Below, in pieces: positions 1 to 9,019 of a DNA stretch of 42,051 nt; positions within the stretch are counted from its first letter, which is position 1; the number at the start of each line of letters is the position of its first letter. The stretch comes from Xylophilus ampelinus (lineage in GTDB: Bacteria > Pseudomonadota > Gammaproteobacteria > Burkholderiales > Burkholderiaceae_C): NCBI RefSeq assembly GCF_901875635.1, contig NZ_CABFMN010000113.1, forward strand, positions 1 to 42,051, in the 5' to 3' direction. Position numbers and translations under genes: made by a program. The notes under the pieces are model-generated. The model did no database searches, was not told the DNA's origin, and saw only the letters and a program-made list of their open reading frames with translations.

Positions 1-235
1 TGACTCATTCGCGCAGGCTCCTTTGCGTCATTCAACGCACGAGGGCATGATCGGTGGACTTGTTCAGACCTTCCCTAAATCAGGACCGGTTTAAGGTCCG
101 GTCCGTTAACGCATGGCGCTGTGCGAGGCAGATTCTCGCGGCCAGTGCGAGGAACCGCCCTTGGCGGGTCCAGTCGCTTGCCCGCATCCTCTTCAGACTT
201 CGGCGTCCCAGCGCGTTCCGGCCGCGTCAAGGACT

Positions 236-553
236 TCATCCCGCAATTGCGATCAGGATGGCCCCACCGACGATGACCACCACGGCAAGTGCGCCTGCGC
301 CGAGCAGTGCAAGGAGCCGCAACCCGGAAGCGTTCCCGACGGCCGCTTGAGCCCGGGCGATAGGCGCAGCGCGTCGGATTTCCTGGGAGTACGACAGGCC
401 GATGCCCGTCAGGCCTACGGTCGCTCGCGTCCTGCCCTTTCGGATGTTGACGCTTGCGCCGCGCCCTCCGATCGATGTGCTGAGCCCGGTCTTGCTCACG
501 TTCAGGCGCACACCGGGCAAGAGCTTGATTCGCTTTCGAAAACTGAATCCCAT
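236..553 (-). CDS. DUF4236 family small membrane-anchored protein
   Basis: A 105-residue protein. Its first ~58 residues carry the DUF4236 signature: an N-terminal MGFSFRKR start, then a basic, glycine-rich beta segment with LNVSKTGLSTSIGGRGASVN and a repeat ending in GIGLSYS. Residues ~80-104 form one hydrophobic helix, so the C-terminus is probably in the membrane. The start at 553 is preferred over upstream in-frame starts because the DUF4236 homology begins exactly there and a purine-rich GGGGAGGGG lies just before it. The gene is divergent from the TerY-P operon and shares its upstream region. The biochemical function of DUF4236 is unknown; the family often sits in accessory islands. Confidence 0.8.
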   Translation of the reverse strand: MGFSFRKRIKLLPGVRLNVSKTGLSTSIGGRGASVNIRKGRTRATVGLTGIGLSYSQEIRRAAPIARAQAAVGNASGLRLLALLGAGALAVVVIVGGAILIAIAG

Positions 554-738
554 ATCCCCTCCCCACCGTGTCCGGCCGCATCTTCGTCTTACAAAAGCCG
601 CTCTAGCGCGCGTCACGGAGATCGGCCAACCGTGGAATCCGCCCGCTTCGCAGCGGTGAGCAAACACTTCCAATTGACACATTCTGCTACATAATCAAGT
701 TCAGGTCATGTTCATTCATGCGAATTCCGGAGGAGCAA

Positions 739-1347
739 GTGGCGCTAAGGAAGAAGGACGACGGGTTCTTGACGGCCGTCGCATTGGTGGTGGGCGCGGT
801 GCTGGCAGTCGCGCCTTTCGTACTGCTATACCTCTCCTGCCGATCCGGTCCGAAGCTTACGAGGCATCGTGACGCCTATGCGCTGACGCACGAGGAAGCG
901 CGCCAGCTGCAGCAGAGCAACGCCAGGACTCTGGCGTTGGATGCGCAACACCGATCCCATCTCGCCAAAGGTCTAGCGATGACCAAGTCGGGCGACTTCG
1001 ACAGACGCTCCAAAGCAGGCAGGACGGCGTTCGACGTGAACGCGCGGCGAGTTGAATTGATCGCCGTGTGCGAGGAGCTCCAGGCTCTTCCCGCGAGCCG
1101 GCTGTCGGCGGCGCTGGGTTTCAGCAAGCTGCGCAGCGCCGCGCGTCTCGCCATCTTTGTCTTCCTCGCGTGCCTCGCCTACGCGGCCGCCTACATGCTG
1201 CGTCCGGAATTCGGCTGGCCCAGCGCCTACTTCCTCGCGTCGGCCGCCAGCCTGGGCGTGTTCGCCATCCTGTGGCTGTCGCTGACCGCCTACTACTGGC
1301 TGAGCTATTCGCAGCTTCGCAAGGACCTGAAACTTCAACCCGCCTGA
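739..1347 (+). CDS. Three-TM membrane protein of unknown function, first gene of the TerY-P operon
   Basis: A 202-residue protein that I cannot assign to a family. It has a hydrophobic helix at 11-32, a long polar and probably helical region at 45-130, then two membrane helices at 135-153 and 163-188 and a short basic tail. The GTG at 739 is chosen because GGAGGAG ends 5 nt upstream; an in-frame ATG at 718 is the alternative and has no comparable ribosome binding site. It lies 18 nt ahead of the vWA gene in the same direction, so it is likely co-transcribed and could be the membrane partner of the vWA/PP2C/kinase triad. That role is inferred from position only. Confidence 0.7.
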   Translation: MALRKKDDGFLTAVALVVGAVLAVAPFVLLYLSCRSGPKLTRHRDAYALTHEEARQLQQSNARTLALDAQHRSHLAKGLAMTKSGDFDRRSKAGRTAFDVNARRVELIAVCEELQALPASRLSAALGFSKLRSAARLAIFVFLACLAYAAAYMLRPEFGWPSAYFLASAASLGVFAILWLSLTAYYWLSYSQLRKDLKLQPA

Positions 1348-1365
1348 GGCCTTCCTCCGACCATC

Positions 1366-2034
1366 ATGACCGACCAGATCACCTTCAACTCCTTCGTTAC
1401 CGACGACTTCGCCGACAACCCCGAACCGCGCTGCCCTTGCGTGCTGCTACTGGACGTCTCCGGGTCGATGAGCGGCCGGCCGCTGGACGCGTTGAACGAC
1501 GGTCTGCGCGAATTCCAGTCTCAGCTGTCAGGCGATTCGCTCGCGATGAAGCGCGTCGAGGTGGCCATGGTGACCTTCGGTCCCGTAAAGGTGGAGATGC
1601 CCTTCACCGGGGCCGGCTCTTTCTACCCGCCGACGCTCGTTGCGCAGGGCGACACCCCCATGGGCGCCGCCATCAATCAGGCGCTGACGATGCTCGAGGA
1701 CCGCAAGCGCGACTATCGGAGCAATGGAATCTCCTACTACAGGCCTTGGGTGTTCCTCATCACCGACGGATCCCCCACGGACGAATGGCGATCGGCGGCC
1801 GCGGCGGTAAAGGAAGGCGAAGCCTCGAAGAAGTTCGCCTTTTTCGCAGTTGGCGTCGAAGGCGCGAACATGGAAACGCTGGCCCAGATCTCCGCCCGGT
1901 CTCCGCTGCCGTTGAAGGGGCTGCACTTCCGCGAGTTGTTCTCGTGGCTTTCGAGTTCGCTCAGTTCCGTTTCCCAGTCGACGCCCGGCACCGAGGTGGC
2001 GTTGAGCGCCCCCACCGGCTGGACCGCGGTGTGA
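1366..2034 (+). CDS. terY: TerY-like vWA domain protein
   Basis: A 222-residue single-domain von Willebrand A protein. The metal-ion-dependent adhesion site is complete: D30-x-S32-x-S34 in [10 protein letters not shown]97 in GDTPMG and D134 in ITDGSP. This is the TerY type found in tellurite-resistance and stress islands, where the vWA domain is thought to bind a divalent metal and assemble partner proteins. Its stop overlaps the GTG start of the PP2C gene (GTGA), showing translational coupling. The gene order vWA, PP2C, kinase is the TerY-P triad described from comparative genomics of Ter systems. The symbol is used for the family; none of the other ter genes (terA-F, terZ) is in this window. 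Confidence 0.85.
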   Translation: MTDQITFNSFVTDDFADNPEPRCPCVLLLDVSGSMSGRPLDALNDGLREFQSQLSGDSLAMKRVEVAMVTFGPVKVEMPFTGAGSFYPPTLVAQGDTPMGAAINQALTMLEDRKRDYRSNGISYYRPWVFLITDGSPTDEWRSAAAAVKEGEASKKFAFFAVGVEGANMETLAQISARSPLPLKGLHFRELFSWLSSSLSSVSQSTPGTEVALSAPTGWTAV

Positions 2035-2891
2035 CCTGGCTCGTCGTCAAAGCATCCGAGGTCGGCACCTCTCACCAGGCGACAAACGCCCCCTGTCAGG
2101 ACTCGTGCGCGGGCGACGTCGAGTCGCTCGGCGCCGACCCGTTGCTGTGGCTGTTCGTTGCTGACGGCGCCGGCAGCGCGGCCCGGGGTGGCGAGGGCGC
2201 CGAACAGGCCATCGGCGCGGCGATCCGCTTCGTCACCGAGAAACTCGCCACACGGGAATTCGGACTTGGCGACATCTTCGCATGCGATCTGGTGCGCGAA
2301 GTCAGGCGCACCCTCACGGCGGCGTGCGAGCGCGAGAAGAGGCCGCTGCGGGACTTCGCGTGCACGTTCCTCGGGCTAGTGTCCGCTGAGAACGGGACGA
2401 TAGCCTTCCAGATCGGCGACGGTGGGATCGTGCTGGACACCGGTGCCGGTCTGCACCTGGCGGTCGTCCCGATGTCCGGGGAGTACGCCAATCAGACGCA
2501 CTTCGTGACCGACGAAGACGCCATCGCCAAGATGCTGACGAGGGCCTACCCCGACCGCGCGTTGAAGGTGGCAGCCTTCACGGACGGTGTGCAGCGCATC
2601 GCGCTCAACCTGGCCACCAACACCCCGCACGAGGGCTTCTTCGCACCTTTCTTCGCGGGTATGGGCCAGGCGGCGCTCGAGCAGGACGAACAACTGAGCG
2701 GCATGCTGCGACGGTTCCTCGCCAGCGACAAGGTCAATGCCAGAACGGACGACGACAAGACATTGGCACTTGCGCTGTGGAAGGGCGAGTGGCCCAAGCC
2801 CGTCGAACCGGCGTCTGGCCCGAACGGCGAGGCGCTCCCCGACACCGGAACGTTTACAAGCGCGGCGCTGGGTGACCGAGTAATGCAATGA
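2031..2891 (+). CDS. PP2C-family serine/threonine phosphatase of the TerY-P triad
   Basis: A 286-residue PP2C (PPM) phosphatase that would remove phosphate from Ser/Thr, presumably opposing the kinase next door. Visible metal-binding motifs are D45-G46 (VADGAGS), D130-G131 (IGDGG), D185-G186 (FTDGV) and the terminal DDDKT around 240-244. The start is the GTG at 2031 inside the stop of the vWA gene; the first residues ([15 protein letters not shown]) look like the family N-terminus, and sequence upstream in this frame is only a shadow of the vWA gene. It ends in a 4-nt overlap with the kinase start (ATGA at 2888-2891). Confidence 0.85.
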   Translation: MTWLVVKASEVGTSHQATNAPCQDSCAGDVESLGADPLLWLFVADGAGSAARGGEGAEQAIGAAIRFVTEKLATREFGLGDIFACDLVREVRRTLTAACEREKRPLRDFACTFLGLVSAENGTIAFQIGDGGIVLDTGAGLHLAVVPMSGEYANQTHFVTDEDAIAKMLTRAYPDRALKVAAFTDGVQRIALNLATNTPHEGFFAPFFAGMGQAALEQDEQLSGMLRRFLASDKVNARTDDDKTLALALWKGEWPKPVEPASGPNGEALPDTGTFTSAALGDRVMQ

Positions 2892-4843
2892 GCCGGGTAC
2901 TGTCGGGACCAGGGGGCGCTCAGATTCGAGTGGGCCGCGAATTGGGCAAGGGCGGTGAAGGCTCGGTCTTCGAGATGCCCGATCGGCCCGACCGTGTGGC
3001 CAAGATCTATCACAAGCCGCCGGATGCCAGGAAGTGCGAGAAGCTGCAGTTCATGGCCGGTCAGGCCGACGCGGCGCTCCTCAAATACTCGGCGTGGCCA
3101 CTCGAGGTGCTTCGAGATCGCCCCACAGGACCGATCGTGGGCTTCACCATGCCAAAGGTGGCGAACCGGGCGGCCATCCACATGGTCTACAGCCCCGCGC
3201 ACCGCAAGCAGGACTATCCCAAGGCGAACTGGAATTTCCTGCTGCATGTCGCACGCAACATCGCCGCCTGCTTCGAGGTCGTGCATGCGCACGGGCACGT
3301 CGTTGGCGACGTGAACCAGAACAGCTTCATGGTGGCCAAGGATTCCACCGTGGTCCTGATCGACACGGACAGCTTCCAGGTCGACGCGGGAGGCAGACTG
3401 CACCTGTGCGAAGTCGGCGTCTCCCACTTCACGCCCCCGGAACTGCAGGGGAACACGTCGTTCGCCACTACGGCCCGGAATCGAAATCATGACAACTTCG
3501 GCCTCGCGCTCCTTGTCTTCCATGTACTGTTCGGCGGCCGCCATCCCTACTCGGGCGTTCCGCTCGCGAAGGGCGTAGGCGACGCGCTTGAGTCCGACAT
3601 CCAGGCAATGCGCTATGCGTATGCTCGCGATGCGGCCAAGCGCGGCACAGGGCCTCCGCCGAACAGCTATCCCATCGGATTGTTGCCGCCCAAGGCTGAG
3701 GCGATGATGCACGCGGCGTTTACCGAGCACGGTGCGCGCGGAGGCCGGCCGAACGCCGCCCAGTGGGTCGCGGCCCTCGACGAGCTTCGGCAGTCCATGC
3801 GGACCTGTGCGAAGTCCAAGATGCATGCGTATCCGGGGCACCTGAGCGCGTGCCCGTGGTGTGCGATGACCCGCGATCCATTTCCGGATCTGGACATTGC
3901 TGCAGCGACTCCGAATGCGCAGGGCGCATTCGATCCTGACCAGTTCTGGCGGCTGGTCCAGGGCGTGCCACCACCGAAGCCCGTCGGTCCAATCCCGGAC
4001 CCAGCGACATTTTCGAGCCAAGTGACTGGCGCTGCGATGGAGCGAAAGAAAAATCGCAACGTAGCGTATGCGGCGCTGATCATGGGCCTCGGAATGGCCG
4101 CGATGCTGCTGAGCCAGGGCAAGGTCGGCCCAGCGATGCTCTCCGCTTTGATCGGGATCGTGGTGGCAGCGTTCAATCCCTCCAAAAACATGAAGCCGGA
4201 GGTCGAACGGCGCGAATTGGCTGCAGCTAGTGCCCGCAGAAGACTGCTCGAATTGAACGACGAGCTCCAGCAGCGAGCCGGTCCGCCCGCGTTCCAGCGG
4301 AGGAAATCCGCGATGCAGCCGATGCTTCAGGCATGGCGCGACCTACAAAAAGACGCAGCAGCCGCGTTGCTCAAGCTCGAGGGCCAGGCGCACCGCTACC
4401 ACTTGCAGAAGCACTTGGAGCAGTTCTACATCGACACGGCGGTCATCGCCGGAGTCGGCCCGGGCCGCAAGGCGACGCTGAGATCGTTCGGCATCGAGAC
4501 CGCGGCGGATGTGGAGTTCGGCGCCATCTCGAGCGTGAAGGGATTCGGACCTGGCCTTACCAGCGCCATGATGGATTGGCGTGCATCACTCGAGCGATCT
4601 TTCGTGCGGCGACCGAACATGACGGCGCCCGCGTCCGAAGTCGCCAGGGTGGCGAACGAGTGGTCACCCAAGCTTCGGGCCAAAGAGGACGAGCTTCGTC
4701 GGGAGCTGGAAGTTCTCAAGCGCTACGCGAGCGAGCAGGCCAAGGCACTAGCCTCCGCGAGTCCGCAGTTGGAGGCTGCGGCGCGCGCTGTGGCGCAGAC
4801 GGCTGCTGATGCTGCAGAAGCTCAAAGAGCACTTGCGGCCTAG
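2888..4843 (+). CDS. Membrane-linked Ser/Thr kinase-like protein with C-terminal helix-hairpin-helix (TerY-P triad)
   Basis: A 651-residue protein. An N-terminal protein-kinase fold has the glycine loop GKGGEGS at 20-26, a lysine at ~39 (VAKIY), the catalytic-loop equivalent GDVNQNS with D141, and the metal-binding segment IDTDSF at 158-163. This replaces the canonical HRD and DFG and is usual for this kinase group. A CPWC pair follows near 320. Residues ~391-429 form a two-helix membrane hairpin. A long, probably coiled-coil region surrounds a helix-hairpin-helix at ~515-565 (GVGPGRKATL, VKGFGPGL), a fold that often contacts DNA. A membrane hairpin together with HhH is characteristic of TerY-P kinases. 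It is coupled to the PP2C gene by ATGA. Substrate unknown. Confidence 0.85.
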   Translation: MSRVLSGPGGAQIRVGRELGKGGEGSVFEMPDRPDRVAKIYHKPPDARKCEKLQFMAGQADAALLKYSAWPLEVLRDRPTGPIVGFTMPKVANRAAIHMVYSPAHRKQDYPKANWNFLLHVARNIAACFEVVHAHGHVVGDVNQNSFMVAKDSTVVLIDTDSFQVDAGGRLHLCEVGVSHFTPPELQGNTSFATTARNRNHDNFGLALLVFHVLFGGRHPYSGVPLAKGVGDALESDIQAMRYAYARDAAKRGTGPPPNSYPIGLLPPKAEAMMHAAFTEHGARGGRPNAAQWVAALDELRQSMRTCAKSKMHAYPGHLSACPWCAMTRDPFPDLDIAAATPNAQGAFDPDQFWRLVQGVPPPKPVGPIPDPATFSSQVTGAAMERKKNRNVAYAALIMGLGMAAMLLSQGKVGPAMLSALIGIVVAAFNPSKNMKPEVERRELAAASARRRLLELNDELQQRAGPPAFQRRKSAMQPMLQAWRDLQKDAAAALLKLEGQAHRYHLQKHLEQFYIDTAVIAGVGPGRKATLRSFGIETAADVEFGAISSVKGFGPGLTSAMMDWRASLERSFVRRPNMTAPASEVARVANEWSPKLRAKEDELRRELEVLKRYASEQAKALASASPQLEAAARAVAQTAADAAEAQRALAA

Positions 4844-5003
4844 GTATTGATCAGCGCGACGTTGAGCACGACGCGCTGTAACGCTCGCTGCCCGCAGTGC
4901 TTCGGTGGCGCCAACCGTCGGGCGTGCGGCGGGTCGGCCGCAGCGGCCCTAGCGAATCGACGTCCAATGTGACATCTCAACCATCGTGTGAGGTTTCGTC
5001 CGC

Positions 5004-5868
5004 ATGGGTGATCACTACCTCCCGCGTTTCTTGCTTAAAGGATTCGCACGCGCGCCGGCGCGCGCGAAGGGCCACCCGGTTGTCGTCACCTACGACCTCG
5101 ACGGCATGCAGTCCGGTCGGGAACTGACGATCGCAGCAGTGGCCAACGAAACCGGGATGTATGGGGAGTACGAAGCGCGGCTGCAGCAGGACGTCGAGCA
5201 GCCCGCGAACATCGTGCTGGAGAGGCTGCGCTCCCAGGGCGGTCCGATCGATCGCGCGGAGGTGCCCGCGCTCGCTCGCTACGTGATCACCGCGATCCGG
5301 CGCGTGCCTCAGGGACGAGAGCGGGCTCTGGCCTCGGTCCCGCAGGTCACCGCCGAGACGCTACAGGAGTTAAGGGACGAGCTCGACCGCTGGGCTCGGC
5401 AGGAATTGTGGAATGGAACGCAGGTCGACGACGCCAGACGTCGCGTCGACGCCGCCTTCGATACGGTCCTGGGCCAATCTGGCGAGTGGCTGTGGCGCAG
5501 CACCCTCATGCCGAAGATGTTCGAGGAGACGGTGGCCGGTGCTGTCCCGGATGACGTGGTCGCTGCATGCGGCGCCACCGCATAAGCAACTCCTGCTTGG
5601 CGATGTTCCCGTCGTACGCGACGAATCGGAGGGGCTCTTGTCGAACAAGGCGCTGTGGGTCATGCCCATCGCCTCGGATGCGGTCATCGCGATCTCGCGG
5701 GTCGCACGCGGACGCCCGAAGCCTCTCACCACTTCGAACGTCATCGCCCTCAACAGCCGGATGATCGCCGGGTCATCCCGGTACGTCTTCGCGAGGGACC
5801 ACGAGCCGTGGATCGACACGATGGTCGCACGCAAACGCATCCGAAGGAGTGGCCCGTCTCGGAAGTGA
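5004..5868 (+). pseudogene. DUF4238 protein, split by a frameshift
   Basis: The first part (5004-5585) begins MGDHYLPRFLLKGFA, the HYxPRFLLxGF start of DUF4238 proteins, and continues in family style to about codon 180. It then stops early after an unrelated tail. The next frame (5413-5868) carries the missing C-terminal half: MTWSLHAAPPHKQLLLGDVP aligns with the family segment that usually reads like SDNPV, followed by ALWVMPIASDAVIAIS and SSRYVFA. The change from frame 0 to frame +1 falls at about 5535-5555, consistent with one inserted or two deleted bases. It is either a decayed gene or an assembly error. DUF4238 has no established function. Confidence 0.7.
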
Positions 5869-6498
5869 GTTCGGAATCCGGAAGAAACGACATGCGATCA
5901 GCTGCGTCGCGCGTCCACGCGGCGACGGCAGCGTCTTGACCTTGAGGGGTACGACAAGACGAGCGCAGGCGGCGCCGACTCCGCGGCGCGTACGCGAATC
6001 CCGTCAGAGATCCGTGATGCCACTTAGAAAGGATTTTCCACTGCCCTGGACCCCATGGTCGACCGCTGACTGTTTCGCGCGGCCAAGCGGTCGCTGGCAG
6101 GTTCACTCGTCGACGACAGCCATCGCTGCATAGCCGACCTACATCTGCTCCCGATGGATTTTGGCTGTATGCAACTGGTCCATTTTTACCCGCTGGAAGC
6201 ACTACCAGAACCGCCACCAGCTCCTAGGCCGATGTCTCAAATCCAGGGGACGCGTGTCCAGCCGATCCAGCAAATGCGCCGCCGCCCCGAACCGGCTCTG
6301 CTGCCCCTCGGTAACCTTGAGGCGCTGGGAAGCGACCAGGTCAACGCCCTCGGCGCGCCGAGGGCCTTTTTGAACCAGCTTGTCCGGCTGCTGGCACATG
6401 CTTTCATCCATGGCCAGAGCTTATCAACTCCAATAGGCCCGTTGCGCGAGACGCAGCTTCCAGCTCGACCGTCGCGGCGATTGCGGGACAATCCCGGC
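5869..6498. other. Gene-poor interval with one terminator-like palindrome
   Basis: No open frame on either strand looks like a real protein: frames are short, with the codon pattern of shadows. A plus-strand frame reaching into the HTH gene from 6154 is open, but its first 115 residues have no recognisable homology. The only clear structure is the palindrome at 6346-6365. The stretch may be eroded sequence between two cargo modules. Confidence 0.5.
6346..6371 (+). terminator. Perfect 20-bp palindrome plus T-run, probable intrinsic terminator
   Basis: The 20 bases at 6346-6365 are a perfect palindrome (GCCCTCGGCG and its reverse complement) and are followed by CTTTTT at 6366-6371. A GC-rich stem with U-run in the plus direction fits a rho-independent terminator. 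It would end transcripts arriving from the DUF4238 side, about 130 bp ahead of the HTH gene. Confidence 0.55.
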
Positions 6499-6939
6499 AT
6501 GACCAACATTGCCCAGATCCTCAAATCCGAGATCAGCCGCGTCGCGCGCAAAGAGATTCGCCACGAGATAGAAGGGCTCAGGAAGGCATCCGTCCAGCAG
6601 CGAAGTGCCATCGCAGCCCTGCGGCGCGAGGTCGCAGCATTGCAAAAGCAGCTCAGGCAGGCACGCCGAACCAACAGCAGGTCTGCAGATGAAGATTCAT
6701 CAGAAGCATCGACCTCTTCCGGTATCTCCCGCCGCTTCAGCGTAGCTCGGCTGGCTGCGCATCGGAGCAAACTTGGACTGTCCGCAGCGGCGTACGGCCG
6801 CCTGGTCGGCGTCTCTGGCCAAAGCATCTACCACTGGGAACAAGGGAAAGCCCGGCCTCAGGCCGCGCAACTCGAAGCCTTGGCTGCCGTTCGCAATCTC
6901 GGTCGCAAGGAAATCGCGGCACGTCTGACCCAGGAGTGA
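6499..6939 (+). CDS. HTH (XRE-type) regulator with N-terminal coiled coil
   Basis: A 146-residue protein. The N-terminal half (MTNIAQILKSEISRVARKE, then heptad-like leucines and a QRSAIAALRREVAALQKQL stretch) is a predicted coiled coil. A serine-rich linker follows, then a C-terminal XRE-like helix-turn-helix at ~95-140 (LGLSAAAYGRLVGVSGQSIYH, then WEQGKARP). This layout is frequent in Burkholderiales and is probably a DNA-binding regulator of local genes. The ATG at 6499 is preferred because the coiled coil starts there; an upstream in-frame start at 6154 would add unsupported sequence. Target unknown. Confidence 0.75.
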   Translation: MTNIAQILKSEISRVARKEIRHEIEGLRKASVQQRSAIAALRREVAALQKQLRQARRTNSRSADEDSSEASTSSGISRRFSVARLAAHRSKLGLSAAAYGRLVGVSGQSIYHWEQGKARPQAAQLEALAAVRNLGRKEIAARLTQE

Positions 6940-6999
6940 ACCGTCGCGGCGTTGGGCACGCCGCATAAGCGTTATGCCAGCCCGTGGCACCGATCCCAC

Positions 7000-8565
7000 T
7001 CAGCGCTTGAAGAAGTCGCGCGCCCTCCCCTGCAGCGCCAACTCCTGCCGTGCCTGCACCAGCATGGCCAGCAAGGTCCTGAGTTCATCAACCAACTGTG
7101 ATTCCTCGTCGCGCTCGACCAAAAGCAACTCCGGCACGTCCTCTTCCGACGCTCGCGCGCAGGTCTCCGCCGCCTGACACAACACCGCGATCTGCCCAAG
7201 CTCCAGGAACGCCAACTGCCTGGCCTCAGCATCATTGAGCGCCGCCTCCAGCACCCCGAAATACTGCGCTGCCCGGCCGCGATCGATCAACTCGTGGCCC
7301 ACATCGACCTCCAACGGCTCGATGAGCTCGCAAAGGCTCAGCAACCGTTCCTTGGCGATCCCGAATATCGCGTCCGTATCCGTCTGTTGCTCCTGGTGCT
7401 CCTGGCGCAGTTCGGCGTCATCGTCCGGGGCCGGCACGCCATGCCCGTTGAGGATGCCGATCAGCCCGGTGAACAGCTCGGCAGCGTAGGGGCGAATCGC
7501 GACGTTGGTCCGGGAGACCAGCACCCGCTCACCGCTGCCCAACCGGATGCCCTTGAATATGCTTTCCTCGATGGATTCCGCCACCACGGTCGAGCGCAGC
7601 GCCTCGTGCGCCACAAAGACGTGCGGCCGCTCGGAGCGAATGGAGTGCACGCCGCAGTTGGTCACGCAGAAGAATTGATCCTTCGAGTTGATGCCCAGCG
7701 AGGACATACTGAGCAGTTCCTCGTCCGCAGCGAAGTTCAATTTGAACCGGACCAGCTCCAGCTGCCGCGGATCGACTTCGTGGCCCAACAGGTATCCCAC
7801 CGTGCGCACACGCTTGCGCGACTCCGGCGACGCGTTGTCGTAGAAGCGAGGCTTCACGAATCGAACCAGGAACGCTCGCAACTGCTCAGTCACATCAGGC
7901 GGAATGGCAATGCGCCTAGGAGGCCCCCCAATGACGGCTCGCCGGAACTGCAGGTAAGCATTGACTTCCGCCAGTACGGCGGCGCCAACCATCAGCTCCA
8001 GCTTCGAGAATCGGCCGACCGCAGCGCCGTTGATTACCAGTTGGCGACCGTCGCCCGAAATCGACTGGATCGCGTCCAAGGCAATCTTTCGGGTCGCCGA
8101 CAGCTTCGGGCTCAGGTACACGTGATCGTTGGTGATCAAGAGGCCCTCCTTGCCACTGCCCCAGAACGTCTCGTCCACCAGCACGACGACGTCCTGCGCC
8201 GACACGGCGGGTGCGTAGGCGCCAATGGCGTTGTGCAGCTTGTCCGAGGGAATCGCCGGGGCGAAGTACGCCGCATCCGTTTGCGTGAGCCCCAACGACG
8301 TGTGCCCCAAGTAGTCCGCCAACGTCATGATCGGTCTTGGGGCTGATGCTTGTGCATCGGCGCGGCGCTGGGGTGCGCCACTTGCTTTCAGCGCCTCATA
8401 GGCCGCGTTGACCTCCTGCATCTTGCCCGTCGCCCATCCCACGGTCGACGCGTCAGCGTTGGGATATTTGTCCGGGTGATATTGAGCGCGACGGCTGCGA
8501 TAGGCGAGTTCGATCTCGTCGGCGCCTGCATTGGGGCGCACGCCCAGTACGTCATGAGGGTTCAT
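7000..8565 (-). CDS. J-domain (DnaJ-like) protein with long C-terminal region
   Basis: A 521-residue protein. Residues 1-~70 are a J domain (MNPHDVLGV, then YHPDKYP with the HPD motif that stimulates Hsp70), so it may recruit DnaK to a client. The rest is not a standard DnaJ: there is no G/F region or zinc centre. Two similar segments, around 120-190 (GSGKEGLLITNDHVYLSPK) and around 315-380 (INSKDQFFCVTNCGVHSI), look like small beta-rich modules resembling bacterial PH-like repeats, which is my inference. The C-terminal ~130 residues are helical and Glu/Leu-rich. The start at 8565 is where the J domain begins. It is the last gene of a leftward cassette with a lipoprotein, a small membrane protein and an exported protein. 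Confidence 0.8.
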   Translation of the reverse strand: MNPHDVLGVRPNAGADEIELAYRSRRAQYHPDKYPNADASTVGWATGKMQEVNAAYEALKASGAPQRRADAQASAPRPIMTLADYLGHTSLGLTQTDAAYFAPAIPSDKLHNAIGAYAPAVSAQDVVVLVDETFWGSGKEGLLITNDHVYLSPKLSATRKIALDAIQSISGDGRQLVINGAAVGRFSKLELMVGAAVLAEVNAYLQFRRAVIGGPPRRIAIPPDVTEQLRAFLVRFVKPRFYDNASPESRKRVRTVGYLLGHEVDPRQLELVRFKLNFAADEELLSMSSLGINSKDQFFCVTNCGVHSIRSERPHVFVAHEALRSTVVAESIEESIFKGIRLGSGERVLVSRTNVAIRPYAAELFTGLIGILNGHGVPAPDDDAELRQEHQEQQTDTDAIFGIAKERLLSLCELIEPLEVDVGHELIDRGRAAQYFGVLEAALNDAEARQLAFLELGQIAVLCQAAETCARASEEDVPELLLVERDEESQLVDELRTLLAMLVQARQELALQGRARDFFKR

Positions 8566-8666
8566 CGTCGGTGCTCGGAACAGCCGCGGAGGCCAAAAAA
8601 AGAAGACAAGGAAGAGAACGAGGAAGACCGCGTGCAGCCGGCCATCAGGCCGGCCGCATCGCGGCT

Positions 8667-9005
8667 TCACTCGTAGAGCTTCTGGCAGGTGCCGGATTCG
8701 TAGATGCCGATGATCTTTTCCGACTGGCCCTGGGGGCTGAGCCTGTGCAGCTCCAGGTCGTTGGTCATCTTGTCCCGCAGCTTCATCATGTAAGGCCCGG
8801 GATTGCCGGTCTTCTTGTCCAGCAGCGGCTTGACCTTGTCGGCCGCGGCCCTGGCCTGCTCCGTACGCCCCAGGATCCGGGCCACATGACCGCACTTGAA
8901 GGCGTCGTAGATGCGGCTCTCATCGCTTGAGCAGCCGGCGAGCCCCACGCACGCCAGCAGCAAAGTCGCGACGAAGCCAATCGAGCGCAGGGAGCGCAAC
9001 AGCAT
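8667..9005 (-). CDS. Small lipoprotein
   Basis: A 112-residue protein with a type II signal: basic MLLRSLRSIG start, hydrophobic core, then lipobox VGLAGC with the cysteine near residue 25. The mature part (~87 residues) is charged and contains two further cysteines (KCGHV near 40, GTCQKLYE at the end) that could form a disulfide. I do not recognise a family. The start at 9005 is the only one that gives a correct signal peptide; the open frame runs further upstream but overlaps the next gene. It lies between the J-domain gene (101 nt downstream) and the small membrane protein (14 nt upstream). Confidence 0.7.
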   Translation of the reverse strand: MLLRSLRSIGFVATLLLACVGLAGCSSDESRIYDAFKCGHVARILGRTEQARAAADKVKPLLDKKTGNPGPYMMKLRDKMTNDLELHRLSPQGQSEKIIGIYESGTCQKLYE

Positions 9006-9019
9006 GTCGTCCCCTTGCT

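Noticed and set aside
83..104. Small hairpin with 7-bp arms (GGACCGG / CCGGTCC)
   Set aside because: Too far (~130 bp) from the end of the DUF4236 gene and lacking a T-run in that direction.
674..702. TTGACA followed by AT-rich bases as a sigma70 promoter for the TerY-P operon
   Set aside because: No acceptable -10 at 16-18 nt spacing; only the -35-like hexamer is convincing.
1068..2030. Long open frame extending the PP2C gene upstream to 607 residues
   Set aside because: The first ~320 residues are an Arg/Pro-rich shadow of the membrane and vWA genes; PP2C homology begins at the GTG at 2031.
2546..4021. 491-residue minus-strand frame opposite the kinase
   Set aside because: Composition typical of an antisense frame in high-GC DNA, no domain pattern, lies wholly against a well-supported kinase.
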